DNA of 64,000 bases from Aliihoeflea aestuarii (GCF_024105665.1 NZ_JAAAMK010000005.1:174796-238795); one strand, 5' to 3'; counted from the first letter of the stretch, positions 17,806 through 26,549 are shown. The notes: generated from the sequence alone by a model not told the origin. Numbers and translations: made by a program.

Positions 17806-17957
17806 CGCGCCCCCCTCCGGGCTGCCGCCCATCTCCCCCGCATGGGGGGAGATCAATCTCTTCACTGCGCCGCTCAGTCCGTCGATGATGTCGCGCTGCG
17901 ATAGGGTGCTTGATCTCCTCCCTTGCGGGGGAGATGTCCGGCAGGACAGAGGGGGGC
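17806..17957. repeat. Palindromic intergenic repeat, family A, diverged copy 2 (soxA-soxG gap)
   Basis: About 152 bases. The right arm (about 17912-17957, GGGGGAGATGTCCGGCAGGA and flanks) is nearly identical to copies 1 and 3. The left arm (17806-17853) is a variant with CTCCGGGCTGCCGCCCATCT instead of the CTCTGTCC core, so the copy is a mosaic of two subtypes. The spacer between the arms is longer than in the other copies. Confidence 0.85.
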
Positions 17958-18006
17958 AACGTAGAGCCCTTCCTTCCCATGATTTCGCCGCGGCACGATT
18001 CAGGGC

Positions 18007-18564
18007 ATGACCATGACAGTTTCACAGGCCACCCGCCGCCCCATCCTCGCCGGTCGCCAGACCACCACCCCAAACGCCACGGTTACCGTCGCGCCGCCCG
18101 CATCGCGCCTGTCGTTGCGCGTGCCGGCCGGGACCGTCGCGGCGGTCTCGAAAGCGCTTGGGATCGAGCTGCCGACCCGGCCAAAAGCCTCCGCGTCGGC
18201 GAACGGTCGGCACGCGCTCTGGCTTGGGCCCGACGAATGGCTCGTCATCGACGAAAGCGGCGCGGACCTTGCCGGGCTGCTTGGCTCAGTCGCGGATTTT
18301 CACTCGGCCGTCGATGTCTCACATCGCAATGTCGGCTTTATCGTTTCCGGCACGGGCGCGGCAATGACGATCAACGCCGGCTGCCCGCAGGATCTGTCTC
18401 TTGCCGCCTTTCCGGTCGGTGCGGTGTCGCGCACGATCCTTCACAAGATCGAGATCGTGCTTTATCGGACGGGCGAGGCCGAGTTCCGCGTTGAGTGCTG
18501 GCGCTCTTTCGCGGATTACGCCTTCACGTTCCTGTCGGCGGCGGCGCGGGACGGATCGTCCTGA
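18007..18564 (+). CDS. soxG: Sarcosine oxidase subunit gamma
   Basis: 185 residues. The segment ALWLGPDEWLVIDE, FHSAVDVSHRNVGFIVSG and the C-terminal ECWRSFADYAFTFLSAAARDG match the SoxG family, which resembles a shortened GcvT fold. It is the fourth subunit of the heterotetramer. The ATG at 18007 is followed by another in-frame ATG two codons later, and either could be used. The stop at 18562-18564 abuts the stop of the convergent cyclic-di-GMP gene with no spacer. Confidence 0.92.
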   Translation: MTMTVSQATRRPILAGRQTTTPNATVTVAPPASRLSLRVPAGTVAAVSKALGIELPTRPKASASANGRHALWLGPDEWLVIDESGADLAGLLGSVADFHSAVDVSHRNVGFIVSGTGAAMTINAGCPQDLSLAAFPVGAVSRTILHKIEIVLYRTGEAEFRVECWRSFADYAFTFLSAAARDGSS

Positions 18565-21255
18565 TCAGGAGGCGCGGCGCAGCCGTCGCTCGCTGGCAAA
18601 ACCGATGAGTTCGCAGGGCGGCATGGGTTTGGCGAAGGCATAGCCCTGGAGCGCGTCGCAGCCTATCTCCTTGAGAATCCGCGCGTGTTCCAGCGTTTCG
18701 ACGCCTTCGGCCAGCACTTCGATCCCGAGCGAATGCCCCATCTCGATGATGGAGCCGAGGAGTTGGTGTTGTGCGGGCGAACCGACCAATGGCTGGACGA
18801 GTTGCCGATCGATCTTGAGCCGTGCCGGCTTCAGGCGCAGCAGCGAGACGATAGAGGCATAGCCGGTACCAAAATCGTCGATCTCGATATCGATGCCGAT
18901 TTCCTTCAGTTCCTGAACATTGGCGGCCAGACGGTCGTCATGTTCATCGAGAAAAATGGATTCCACGAGTTCGAAGACGATCCGTCCCGGTTCGATCTGC
19001 ATGGTGCGCAGGCTCGCCAGCAGGCCATCGCCATGGAGGCGCTTGGCCGAGACGTTGACGGATGCCTTGGGAACCCTGAGCCCCTGCATTTCCCATAGGC
19101 CAAGCTGTGCGATGGTCTGTTCGAGCATGCGCCGGTCGATCTCGTCGACGACGTTGATGTCTTCCGCCACCTTGAGGAAATGCTGGGGGCCGAGCAGCCC
19201 TCTTTCGGGATGCTCCCAGCGCGCCAGCGCCTCTACGCCTACCAGTTCCAGAGTTCCCGCATGCAGTTGCGGCTGGTAATGCGGCACGAACTCGCCGCGC
19301 TCCAGCCCGATCAGGATTTCGTCGGCGAGCCGCTTCCTGGTGATGATCTCCGCCTGCAGTTCCTCCGAGAAGAATTGGAAGCAATTGCGGCCGTTTCGCT
19401 TCGCACGGTAAAGCGCGATGTCGGCATTGACGAGAAGACGTGCGGGATCGGAGATGGTGTCGGTGTCGAGCGCAATGCCGACCGACCCGCCGATGCGGCA
19501 TTCGTGTTCGTTGAAATTCTTCGGTTCCTGCAGCTTGACGATCAGGTTCGCGGCAAGGTCGGCAAGGCTTTCCATGGTCAGCGACCTCGCGTCGCTCGCC
19601 CGCCTGACGATGACGAACTCGTCGCCGCCGATCCGCGCGACGAAATCCTGCGGCAGTACGGACGCCCGCAGTACGTTCGCGGCATGGACCAGCATCGCGT
19701 CGCCGGCCGCATGCCCCAGCGTGTCGTTGATCTCCTTGAACCGGTCGAGATCGAGTTGGAGAATGGCGGCGACTTCGGCGCCGTTGCCGAACGCCCTTGC
19801 GTGATCGGCCAGGACTTCATCGAGATATCGCCTGTTGGGTAGCCCGGTCAGCGAATCGTGCATGGCGTTGAATTCGATGCGCTCGCGGATCGTCTCAAGC
19901 TCCGCGTTGCGCGCCTCGGAAAGAAGCACCGCCAGGTTCAGTTGCTCCGTTCGCTCGACGTCCGCCGTCACATCCCAGTTGACGCCGATGATGCGCGGCG
20001 GGCTGTCGCCGTCCTGATATACCCGGCCGATAGCGCGGATGTGGCGCATGTCGCCGTTTTCCAGCCTGAGGCGATATTCGGAATGATACTTTCCCGTTTG
20101 ATGCATGGCGATCGAGAAGTCGGATTCGGCGCGCTGCTTGTCGTCCGGGTGAAGCCGCTTCGACCAGAATGTGTAGTTGCGCCCGCGCCCGTCGGCCGGA
20201 AAATCGTAGAGCTCGTTCATCCGGTCGTCCCAGAACAGCTCGCCGTTCTTGATGTCCATTTCCCAGATGCCGATGCGCGATGCCTGCAATGCCAGCCGCA
20301 GGCGCCGGGAGAGTTGCTCGAGCTCGAACTCGCGCTCGCGCATGAAGACGATGTGGCGCTGGCGCTCGTCCATCAGCCGTCCCATGACGAGGCTGGGTCC
20401 GAGGATCAGGAAGGCGCCGGCGACGATCCAGGCGAAAAGCTGCCCGCGACCAGGCACCGGCTGATCCCAACCCCCTTTAGGGGTCGCGGCGATCTGCCAG
20501 CGCCCGGAGGGAAGAACGACATCGAGCAGGACCGGATCGTTCCCGATGATCGAGGCCGGGCCGAAGAACCTTCCGCCGGAGCCTCCAGCGGCGTCGCGCC
20601 CGGTGATGGTAATGTCGATCGGCAGTTCGGCGTTGAGCAGTCCGCTTTCCGCATAGAGCTCCTGAACGTCGACGACGGCCGAAACGATCCCCCAGAACGA
20701 ACGACCGCCGATCGAACTGCGGGCATATACCGGAAACCGGCCGATGAAGCCCTGTCCGCCCTGGACCAGGTCGAGCGGTCCGGCAAGAACGAGCTTGCCC
20801 GTTTCGCGTGCCTTGATGACCGCGGCGCGCTGCGTTTCGTTCGTATTGTAATCGAGGCCGATCGCGCCTTCGTTGCCGATGAGCGGGTGAATGAGCCTGA
20901 CGACCATATCGGGCGCCGCGGCGATGTGACGGATTTGGAGATCCTGCGTCAGCAGGCTGCCGACCAGGTCGGAAAATTCGGGCTGGGTGATATCGGGATT
21001 GGTCTCGATCGACGCCACCAGTCCCCGCACGAGCTGGATGTTGGCGTTGATGTTGCCTTCGAGCTTGGAGCGGATCAGGCTTGCCTGGGACAGAACGTCC
21101 GAGCGCAGCTTCTGTTCGAAGATGCGCTGGTTCTGATGAATGGCGAAGATGGTGGCGCAGAGGACGACGATGGCGGCGAGCAGAAGCTGAATATTGCTCC
21201 CCCGCATAAGCGGAAGCCGAATTCGATCGCCGGATCTGCCCCAAAGCCTGAACAT
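18565..21255 (-). CDS. CHASE-PAS-GGDEF-EAL cyclic-di-GMP signalling protein
   Basis: 896 residues. A transmembrane helix at about 22-42, a periplasmic CHASE sensor (about 60-245), a second helix at about 275-297, a PAS domain (about 325-440, IGIWEMDIKNGELFWDDRM), then GGDEF (RIGGDEF near 543) and EAL (GVEALARWEHP near 674) domains. The cyclase motif is intact, and the EAL side keeps DDFGTG, the KIDR lysine and EGVET, so both synthesis and breakdown of cyclic-di-GMP are chemically possible. No I-site arginine is evident. It is an inner-membrane sensor whose ligand is unknown. It is monocistronic, with a palindromic site upstream. Confidence 0.93.
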   Translation of the reverse strand: MFRLWGRSGDRIRLPLMRGSNIQLLLAAIVVLCATIFAIHQNQRIFEQKLRSDVLSQASLIRSKLEGNINANIQLVRGLVASIETNPDITQPEFSDLVGSLLTQDLQIRHIAAAPDMVVRLIHPLIGNEGAIGLDYNTNETQRAAVIKARETGKLVLAGPLDLVQGGQGFIGRFPVYARSSIGGRSFWGIVSAVVDVQELYAESGLLNAELPIDITITGRDAAGGSGGRFFGPASIIGNDPVLLDVVLPSGRWQIAATPKGGWDQPVPGRGQLFAWIVAGAFLILGPSLVMGRLMDERQRHIVFMREREFELEQLSRRLRLALQASRIGIWEMDIKNGELFWDDRMNELYDFPADGRGRNYTFWSKRLHPDDKQRAESDFSIAMHQTGKYHSEYRLRLENGDMRHIRAIGRVYQDGDSPPRIIGVNWDVTADVERTEQLNLAVLLSEARNAELETIRERIEFNAMHDSLTGLPNRRYLDEVLADHARAFGNGAEVAAILQLDLDRFKEINDTLGHAAGDAMLVHAANVLRASVLPQDFVARIGGDEFVIVRRASDARSLTMESLADLAANLIVKLQEPKNFNEHECRIGGSVGIALDTDTISDPARLLVNADIALYRAKRNGRNCFQFFSEELQAEIITRKRLADEILIGLERGEFVPHYQPQLHAGTLELVGVEALARWEHPERGLLGPQHFLKVAEDINVVDEIDRRMLEQTIAQLGLWEMQGLRVPKASVNVSAKRLHGDGLLASLRTMQIEPGRIVFELVESIFLDEHDDRLAANVQELKEIGIDIEIDDFGTGYASIVSLLRLKPARLKIDRQLVQPLVGSPAQHQLLGSIIEMGHSLGIEVLAEGVETLEHARILKEIGCDALQGYAFAKPMPPCELIGFASERRLRRAS

Positions 21256-21314
21256 CGATGCCCACGCCCCCAGCGCATTTCCGCATCACGATCGGGAAAG
21301 CATAGAGGCGACAG

Positions 21315-21332
21315 CTTAAATTAGGCTTTAAG
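21315..21332. promoter_or_regulatory. Palindrome upstream of the cyclic-di-GMP gene
   Basis: CTTAAA-N6-TTTAAG is perfect over 12 bases and lies 60-77 bases before the start codon. It resembles a CtrA site but with one extra spacer base (TTAA-N8-TTAA), so the regulator is unknown. Confidence 0.35.
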
Positions 21333-21354
21333 TTCGGATTCGGGTGCCCGAAGG

Positions 21355-22131
21355 TTAAACAGCCGTTATTCCGCCATCGACAGCGAGTGCCTGCCCGGTC
21401 ATAAACGAGTTGGCTGGCGAGCCGGCGAACATCATGACCTCGACCACTTCGTCCACCTCGGCAAGACGCCGCATCGGCACGCCGCGCGTCAGTTCCTTTT
21501 CGGCGGAGGCCACGTCGTCGGCGATGAGGCCGAGCGCGTCGGTCGCCATCGGGGTGCGGGCATAGGAGGGGCAGACCGCATTGATGCGAATGCCCTTCGA
21601 GGCATATTCGGCCGCTGCCGAGCGGGTCAAACCGATGACGCCATGCTTGGCGGCGGCGTAGATACCGAGCCGCGGCGCGCCCGCAATGCCCGCCACCGAT
21701 GCGATATTGACGATCGCGCCGCCCCGCCCGTCACGTCGATACTGCCGCTCCAGCACCGGCAACTGGTGCTTCATCGCGTAGAACACGCCCATCAGGTCGA
21801 CGTCGATCACCCGGCGCGCCTCCTGCGAATCCAGCAGCGCGAGCTTCGAAAAGCCGTGCACGATGCCAGCATTGTTGAACGCCACGTCGAGCCGTCCGAA
21901 CCGTTCGAGCGCGAGAGCGACGAGATCGCGCGAATGGTCCTCCTGCGATACGTCGCCGGCGCACAGGGCGACGTCGTCGCCAAGCGAGGCGGCGACCCCA
22001 TCGAGCCCCTCTGCCCTGACATCCGAGAGGACAAGCTTTGCGCCTTCGGCATGCAGGCGTTCTGCGAGTGCCTTGCCGAAGCCGCCGGCCGCGCCCGTCA
22101 CGATGGCAATCAGGTCTTCGAAGCGTTTCAT
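21355..22131 (-). CDS. SDR-family oxidoreductase (3-hydroxyacyl-CoA dehydrogenase-like)
   Basis: 258 residues. The nucleotide-binding TGAAGGFGKALAERL near residue 12, NNAGI near residue 90, the catalytic serine-tyrosine-lysine set (NIASVAGIAG, then YAAAKHG with Tyr and Lys) and a C-terminal FMTGQALAVDGGITAV are present. It is a classical cytoplasmic NAD(P)-dependent dehydrogenase. It is the last gene of a four-gene leftward operon (SDR, MaoC, kinase, this SDR). A role in oxidising a hydroxyacyl-CoA intermediate is inferred from the neighbours only. Confidence 0.85.
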   Translation of the reverse strand: MKRFEDLIAIVTGAAGGFGKALAERLHAEGAKLVLSDVRAEGLDGVAASLGDDVALCAGDVSQEDHSRDLVALALERFGRLDVAFNNAGIVHGFSKLALLDSQEARRVIDVDLMGVFYAMKHQLPVLERQYRRDGRGGAIVNIASVAGIAGAPRLGIYAAAKHGVIGLTRSAAAEYASKGIRINAVCPSYARTPMATDALGLIADDVASAEKELTRGVPMRRLAEVDEVVEVMMFAGSPANSFMTGQALAVDGGITAV

Positions 22132-22158
22132 TGGAATTCCCCCCGATTGCAGGACGAT

Positions 22159-23193
22159 CTATTCGTCGGCTCTGATCGCCTCGACCGCGAGACCTGCCAG
22201 CAGCGCGACCGCGTCGCCATAGGTCCTTGCCTTTTGCGGGTTGGACGCATTGCCGTCGAGCGCGCGCTTGTAGACGCCCTGGCAGATCGCAGCCAGCCGG
22301 AAGAAGGAGAAGGCGAGATAATAGGTCCAGTTGTCGATGCCGGCGAGGCCGCGCCGCATGCAGTAAGCCTGCACATATTCGCCCTCGCTCGGCAGGCCGA
22401 GCGCCTTGCGGTCGACGCCGCCGAGCCCGCGAAAGCCGGAAGCGTGCGGCAGGCGCCATTGCATACACTGATAGGCGAGATCGGCATAGGGATGTCCGAG
22501 CGTGGACAGTTCCCAGTCGAGCACCGCAACGACCTTGGGCTCGTCGGGCGCGAAGATCATGTTGTCGAGCCGGTAATCGCCATGAACGAGCGAGACGCGC
22601 CCGTCGTCCGGCAGGGCGTTTGCCTCCAGCCAGCCGATCAGCTCTTCCATCGCCTCCACGCGCCCGGTTTCGGATGCCCGGTACTGTGCCGACCAGCGCG
22701 AGAACTGGCGCTCGAAATAGTTTCCGGGCTTGCCGAAATCGGACAGTCCCACCTTGTCGATATCGACGGAATGAAGTGCCGCGAGCACCTTGTTCATGCC
22801 GCCATAGACGGCGGCGCGCTCGCCGTTGTCGGCGGCATCCGGCAGTGCCGGATCCCAGAAGATACGGCCCTCGACGAACTCCATGACGTAGAACATGCGT
22901 CCGATGGGCGACGCCTCGGCCGAAAGGTGCAGCATGCGCGGCACCGGCACGTCGGTGCCTTTCAGCGCCTCCATGACGCGGAATTCGCGATCGACCTGAT
23001 GGGCGGATTTCAAGAGTTCGCCAAGCGGCTTGGCGCGCAGCACGTAGCGGCCGCTCGAAGCGGTCAGAAGATAGGTAGGATTCGACTGGCCGGCATCGAA
23101 TTTGCGGACTGCGCGCAGACCCTGAAAGCCTGGAACCTCGGCGGCAAGATAGTCGGCAAGGGCGGCTTCGTCGAGCGCGTTCGGATCGCTCAT
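22159..23193 (-). CDS. APH-fold kinase, ACAD10/11-N-terminal/LvaA-like
   Basis: 344 residues. The glycine-rich FDAGQSNPTYLLTASSGRYVLRAKP region carries the ATP lysine, followed by HQVDREFRVMEAL, a complete catalytic loop VSLVHGDYRLDNMIF (HGDxxxxN) and the metal motif VVAVLDWELSTLGHPYADLAY. This subfamily is the kinase half of ACAD10/ACAD11 and of bacterial LvaA, which phosphorylates 4-hydroxyacyl-CoA; it is not an antibiotic kinase. The ATG at 23191-23193 overlaps the TGA of the maoC gene, showing coupling; a longer open frame upstream lies inside maoC. The partner dehydrogenase is encoded divergently at 25297. Confidence 0.88.
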   Translation of the reverse strand: MSDPNALDEAALADYLAAEVPGFQGLRAVRKFDAGQSNPTYLLTASSGRYVLRAKPLGELLKSAHQVDREFRVMEALKGTDVPVPRMLHLSAEASPIGRMFYVMEFVEGRIFWDPALPDAADNGERAAVYGGMNKVLAALHSVDIDKVGLSDFGKPGNYFERQFSRWSAQYRASETGRVEAMEELIGWLEANALPDDGRVSLVHGDYRLDNMIFAPDEPKVVAVLDWELSTLGHPYADLAYQCMQWRLPHASGFRGLGGVDRKALGLPSEGEYVQAYCMRRGLAGIDNWTYYLAFSFFRLAAICQGVYKRALDGNASNPQKARTYGDAVALLAGLAVEAIRADE

Positions 23194-23681
23194 GCCGTCT
23201 CGTCTTCCCGCTTCAGCACGGCAAGCGTCAGCCAGCGGGCGGTCAGCGCCGGTTTCACCGACCCCTCGATCTCGACGGTCACGTCGGTGGCGATCTGGAC
23301 CCATCCCGAAGGCCGCACATTGACGTCGGCCAGAACGAAGCGTCCACGCACGCGCGCTCCGGTCTTGACCGGCGTGACGAAGCGGACCCGTTCGAAGCCG
23401 TAATTGACGCCCATCTCCACATCGGCGAGCGGAGGCATTGCCTCGTAGGAAAACGCGGACAAAAGCGAGAGCGTCAGGAAACCATGCGCGATGGTGCCGC
23501 CAAACGGTGTCGTCGCCGCACGCTCGGGATCGACATGGATGAACTGATGATCGTCGATCGAATCGGCGAACATGTCGATCATTTGCTGGGTGACGATACG
23601 CCAGGGCGAAATGCCGACCTCGTTGCCGACATTGGCGACCAACTGGTCGATTGCGACCGGCTGCAAACGCGGACCTTCCAT
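23190..23681 (-). CDS. MaoC-family enoyl-CoA hydratase/dehydratase
   Basis: 163 residues with a single hot-dog fold. The hydratase motif MFADSIDDHQFIHVDPERA (catalytic Asp and His) and TPFGGTIAHGFLTLSLLS are clear. By family it adds water to a 2-enoyl-CoA to give a (R)-3-hydroxyacyl-CoA in the cytoplasm. It lies 10 bases after the upstream SDR gene and its stop overlaps the start of the kinase gene. The ATG at 23681 is preceded only by a weak AAGGAAT. Confidence 0.88.
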   Translation of the reverse strand: MEGPRLQPVAIDQLVANVGNEVGISPWRIVTQQMIDMFADSIDDHQFIHVDPERAATTPFGGTIAHGFLTLSLLSAFSYEAMPPLADVEMGVNYGFERVRFVTPVKTGARVRGRFVLADVNVRPSGWVQIATDVTVEIEGSVKPALTARWLTLAVLKREDETA

Positions 23682-23691
23682 GGATGAAACC

Positions 23692-24507
23692 TTATTCCTT
23701 GAACAGCGACATGCCGTGCTGGACGGACTGGCCTCCGTCGATCGGAACGATCGCGCCCGTCACATAGCTCCCGGCCTTCGAGCACAGATACAGGGTCGCA
23801 CCCGCGATGTCACTCGGCGCACCGATCCGGCCGAGCGGCACGCGCGATCCGACATGGGCCGCCTGTTCGTCGCTCGCCGTGGCGAAAGCCGTCATGCGGC
23901 TTTGGAAGGGGCCCGGAGCAAAGGCGTTGACCGTGATGCGGCGGCCCGCAAACTCGATGGCAAGCGTGCGGGTCAGATGATGAACCGCCGCCTTCGACGC
24001 GGTGTAGGAATAGGCGCCGTCGGCCATCGGCTGCGTGCCCATGACGGAGCCGAGATTGACGATCCGCGCAGGGTCGTCGTCGCTGGCTGCGCGTTCGAGT
24101 TCGGGCAGCAATTCGCGGGTCAGGTGAAAGAGGCCGGTCACGTTCACGTTGAGCACCTTGGCCCAGCCCGAATAGGGAAATTCCGACAGTTCGGCACCCC
24201 AGGACACGCCCGCATTGTTGAAAAGAATATCGAGCTTGTCGGTGCGCTTGCGCACCTCTGCGACGAGCGCGGCGATGCCCTCTTCCGTTGAGACGTCGCC
24301 GCCGAAGCCGTCCGCCCGCCCTTTCGTACCGAGAGCGTTCAGTTCTTCCGCAGCCTGTGCGCAATCATGTCCCTTGCGCGAGGCGATCAGGACGGTCGCG
24401 CCGCCCTGCATAAGCGCGGTGGCGGCCATGCGGCCGATGCCCGTCGCGGCCCCGGTGACGAGCGCGGTCTTGCCGGACACGGAAAACAGGTCTTCCAGAT
24501 AGCTCAT
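23692..24507 (-). CDS. SDR-family oxidoreductase
   Basis: 271 residues. The cofactor motif TGAATGIGRMAATALMQGG, NNAGVSWGAE, the catalytic serine (LGSVMGTQ) and YSYTASKAAVHHLTRTLA (Tyr and Lys) are present, ending VTGAIVPIDGGQSV. It is a cytoplasmic NAD(P)-dependent dehydrogenase or reductase. It is the first gene of the leftward operon; GGGGAGGA stands nine bases before the ATG at 24507. Its promoter overlaps the palindrome at 24555-24574, so control by the adjacent TetR protein is likely. Confidence 0.85.
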   Translation of the reverse strand: MSYLEDLFSVSGKTALVTGAATGIGRMAATALMQGGATVLIASRKGHDCAQAAEELNALGTKGRADGFGGDVSTEEGIAALVAEVRKRTDKLDILFNNAGVSWGAELSEFPYSGWAKVLNVNVTGLFHLTRELLPELERAASDDDPARIVNLGSVMGTQPMADGAYSYTASKAAVHHLTRTLAIEFAGRRITVNAFAPGPFQSRMTAFATASDEQAAHVGSRVPLGRIGAPSDIAGATLYLCSKAGSYVTGAIVPIDGGQSVQHGMSLFKE

Positions 24508-24554
24508 CGATCCTCCCCAGGACGGTTCGCAACCCTCGACGGAGCCGCGTTGAC

Positions 24555-24574
24555 AACATACCCGATAGTATGTT
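24555..24574. promoter_or_regulatory. Probable operator of the TetR-family regulator
   Basis: AACATAC-CCGATA-GTATGTT is a perfect 7+7 inverted repeat with a six-base spacer, the size expected of a TetR-family operator. It directly follows a rightward TTGACA (24550-24555). On the - strand it overlaps a TACTAT-like -10 for the leftward SDR operon. It lies in the 149-base divergent gap beside the tetR-like gene. Confidence 0.7.
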
Positions 24575-24656
24575 CATCATTTGTCGCTCGTAAAGAGGCT
24601 TTGAAAACCCGGCGCGACGACCGGGGCAGACCAGGCGAGGAGGAAGCCGGTTCGAT

Positions 24657-25307
24657 ATGAGTCCTGATGTCAGGGAGCGCACGGTCGACAGTTCGCGCAG
24701 CGCCATATTGGAGGCGGCGGCGCGCTGCTTTCACGAGCGGGGCTATGCGGCGACATCCATCGACGACGTTGCCCGGGCGCTCAATTCGACCAAAGGCCGC
24801 ATCTATCACCATTTCGAATCGAAGGCCGATCTCTTCGCAGACGTGTTCCGCACCGGCATGGAGATGAACTATGCGGCGCTGGAGCCGTTGCGCAAGCTGG
24901 ATGGGCCTGCCGACCGGCGCTGGGTGCTTTTCGCGCGCGTCCACGTCAACCAGATGATCGCGACGCGCGCCTTCCAGCGCGTGGTCTGGATGGGGGTCGA
25001 GATGCACCAGACGGGTGCGCCGACGCGAGAGCAGACGAGCCGCTACGAGGATTTGATCGAGACGCGGTCGCGCTACGGCGATATCTTTCGCGAGCTCATA
25101 TCCAAGGCGCGCGACGAGGGGCGCTTTCACTTTCCAAATCTCTCCATCGCGAACCAGCTCATGTTCATGACGCTGAACTCGCCGATTTTCTGGTACTCGC
25201 CGCGCACGGGCGAAACCCGCGCCGATATCGAGGACCTCATCGCTCAAGTCGTCACCTGCGCCTGGCGCGGTCTGGGCGCCACGGAAGGACTGAAGAATGA
25301 CGCTTAA
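24657..25307 (+). CDS. TetR/AcrR-family transcriptional regulator
   Basis: 216 residues. The N-terminal helix-turn-helix (ILEAAARCFHERGYAATSIDDVARALNSTKGRIYHHFESKADLF, residues 18-61) is textbook TetR; the C-terminal ligand domain carries no recognised signature. Divergent from the SDR operon and first gene of the rightward acyl-CoA dehydrogenase operon, whose start it overlaps by 11 bases. With the 20-bp palindrome in the intergenic gap this suggests a local repressor of both units, probably relieved by a CoA ester of the substrate (inference). Confidence 0.9.
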   Translation: MSPDVRERTVDSSRSAILEAAARCFHERGYAATSIDDVARALNSTKGRIYHHFESKADLFADVFRTGMEMNYAALEPLRKLDGPADRRWVLFARVHVNQMIATRAFQRVVWMGVEMHQTGAPTREQTSRYEDLIETRSRYGDIFRELISKARDEGRFHFPNLSIANQLMFMTLNSPIFWYSPRTGETRADIEDLIAQVVTCAWRGLGATEGLKNDA

Positions 25308-26547
25308 CCCCGAAATGAACCTTGGCATGAGCGAGCGGTTGAAACCGCTGCACGAAAAGGTCGCGCAGATGGTGCGTGACGAGATCATGCCGCTCGACCA
25401 TGAATTCCTTTCCGAGGTCGGAAAGAATGGCGACCGCTGGGCCTATACCGCGCGGCAGACGGAAATTCTCGAAGGGCTGAAGGCGAAGGCCAGGGAACGC
25501 GGGCTCTGGAATTTCTGGCTGACGGATTCGGACAGAGGCTACGGGCTGACCACCGTCGAATACGCCTATCTCGCCGAGGAAATGGGCAAGGCGCATCTGG
25601 GCGCCGAAACCTTCAACTGTTCCGCGCCCGACACCGGCAACATGGAAGTTTTCGAGCGCTATTGCGCGCCCGAGCATAAGCAGAAATGGCTAAAGCCGTT
25701 GCTGGCGGGCGAAATTCGTTCGGCCTATCTGATGACCGAGCCGGATGTGGCGTCATCCGATGCCACCAACATCTCCATGCGCTGCGAGCGCGACGGCGAC
25801 GATTATGTCCTCGACGGTGAGAAGTGGTGGGCGTCCGGCACTGGCGATCCTCGTTGCAGGATCTATATCGTCATGGTGCATACGCCCGATGCGGCCCGCG
25901 GCAAGCATCAGCAGCATTCGATGATCCTCGTGCCGGCCGACACGCCCGGCATCACCAAGCTGCGGGCCATGACCATCTACGGCGAGGATGACGCGCCGCA
26001 CGGGCATTTGCATTTGAAATTCGAGAATGTGCGCGTGCCCGCTTCGCACCTGATCCTCGGTGAAGGCAAAGGTTTCGAGATTGCGCAGGGCCGTCTCGGA
26101 CCGGGCCGTATCCATCACTGCATGCGCGCGATCGGCCATGCGGAAATGGCACTCGAGATGATGTGCAAGCGCGCATTGCGCCGCGAAGCTTTCGGCAAGA
26201 AGCTGTCGGACCTCGGGGCCAATTACGACATCATCGCCGAATGTCGCATGGAGATCGAACAGGCGCGCCTGCTCTGCTTGAAGGCAGCCTGGATGATGGA
26301 CCAGGGTGACAAAAAAGCGGCTGCGCCATGGATCAGCCAGATCAAGGTCGTCGCGCCGCGCATGGCGCTAAAGGTCACGGACGAGGCGGCGCAGATGTTC
26401 GGCGCTCAGGGGATCAGCCAGGATACCTCGCTTGCCCGCTCGTGGACGCATCTGCGCACGCTGCGCTTCGCCGATGGGCCTGATGCGGTTCACCGCCGAC
26501 AGGTCGCGCGCGAGGAACTGAAGAAGTATACGCAGGAGAAGGTCTGA
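25297..26547 (+). CDS. Acyl-CoA dehydrogenase, ACAD10/11 type
   Basis: 416 residues. Motifs of the ACAD10/11 branch are clear: YLMTEPDVASSDATNI, GEKWWASGTGDPRC, HQQHSMILVPADTPG, DDAPHGHLHLKFENVRVP and GRLGPGRIHHCMRAIG. Where medium-chain enzymes have the catalytic glutamate in YEGT, this protein has ADGP, with Asp393 at the glutamate position; the same change is seen in ACAD10/11-like proteins that act on phosphorylated 4-hydroxyacyl-CoA. It uses FAD in the cytoplasm. The start overlaps the tetR end by 11 bases. The paired kinase is encoded in the divergent operon. Confidence 0.9.
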   Translation: MTLNPEMNLGMSERLKPLHEKVAQMVRDEIMPLDHEFLSEVGKNGDRWAYTARQTEILEGLKAKARERGLWNFWLTDSDRGYGLTTVEYAYLAEEMGKAHLGAETFNCSAPDTGNMEVFERYCAPEHKQKWLKPLLAGEIRSAYLMTEPDVASSDATNISMRCERDGDDYVLDGEKWWASGTGDPRCRIYIVMVHTPDAARGKHQQHSMILVPADTPGITKLRAMTIYGEDDAPHGHLHLKFENVRVPASHLILGEGKGFEIAQGRLGPGRIHHCMRAIGHAEMALEMMCKRALRREAFGKKLSDLGANYDIIAECRMEIEQARLLCLKAAWMMDQGDKKAAAPWISQIKVVAPRMALKVTDEAAQMFGAQGISQDTSLARSWTHLRTLRFADGPDAVHRRQVAREELKKYTQEKV

Positions 26548-26549
26548 CC

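Noticed and set aside
14572..17865. Two long - strand frames (457 and 604 codons) across soxA
   Set aside because: Both run through the family A repeats and lie antisense to soxA; no protein-family motif is seen.
14626..17957. Repeats in the sox operon as a CRISPR or riboswitch
   Set aside because: The elements are inverted, few and unevenly spaced, and occur between genes rather than in a leader; no array or aptamer core is present.
21315..21332. Canonical CtrA-binding site
   Set aside because: The half-sites TTAA are separated by eight bases rather than seven.
22159..23193. Aminoglycoside resistance kinase
   Set aside because: Sequence pattern and neighbours fit the ACAD10/11-LvaA kinase branch, not antibiotic kinases.
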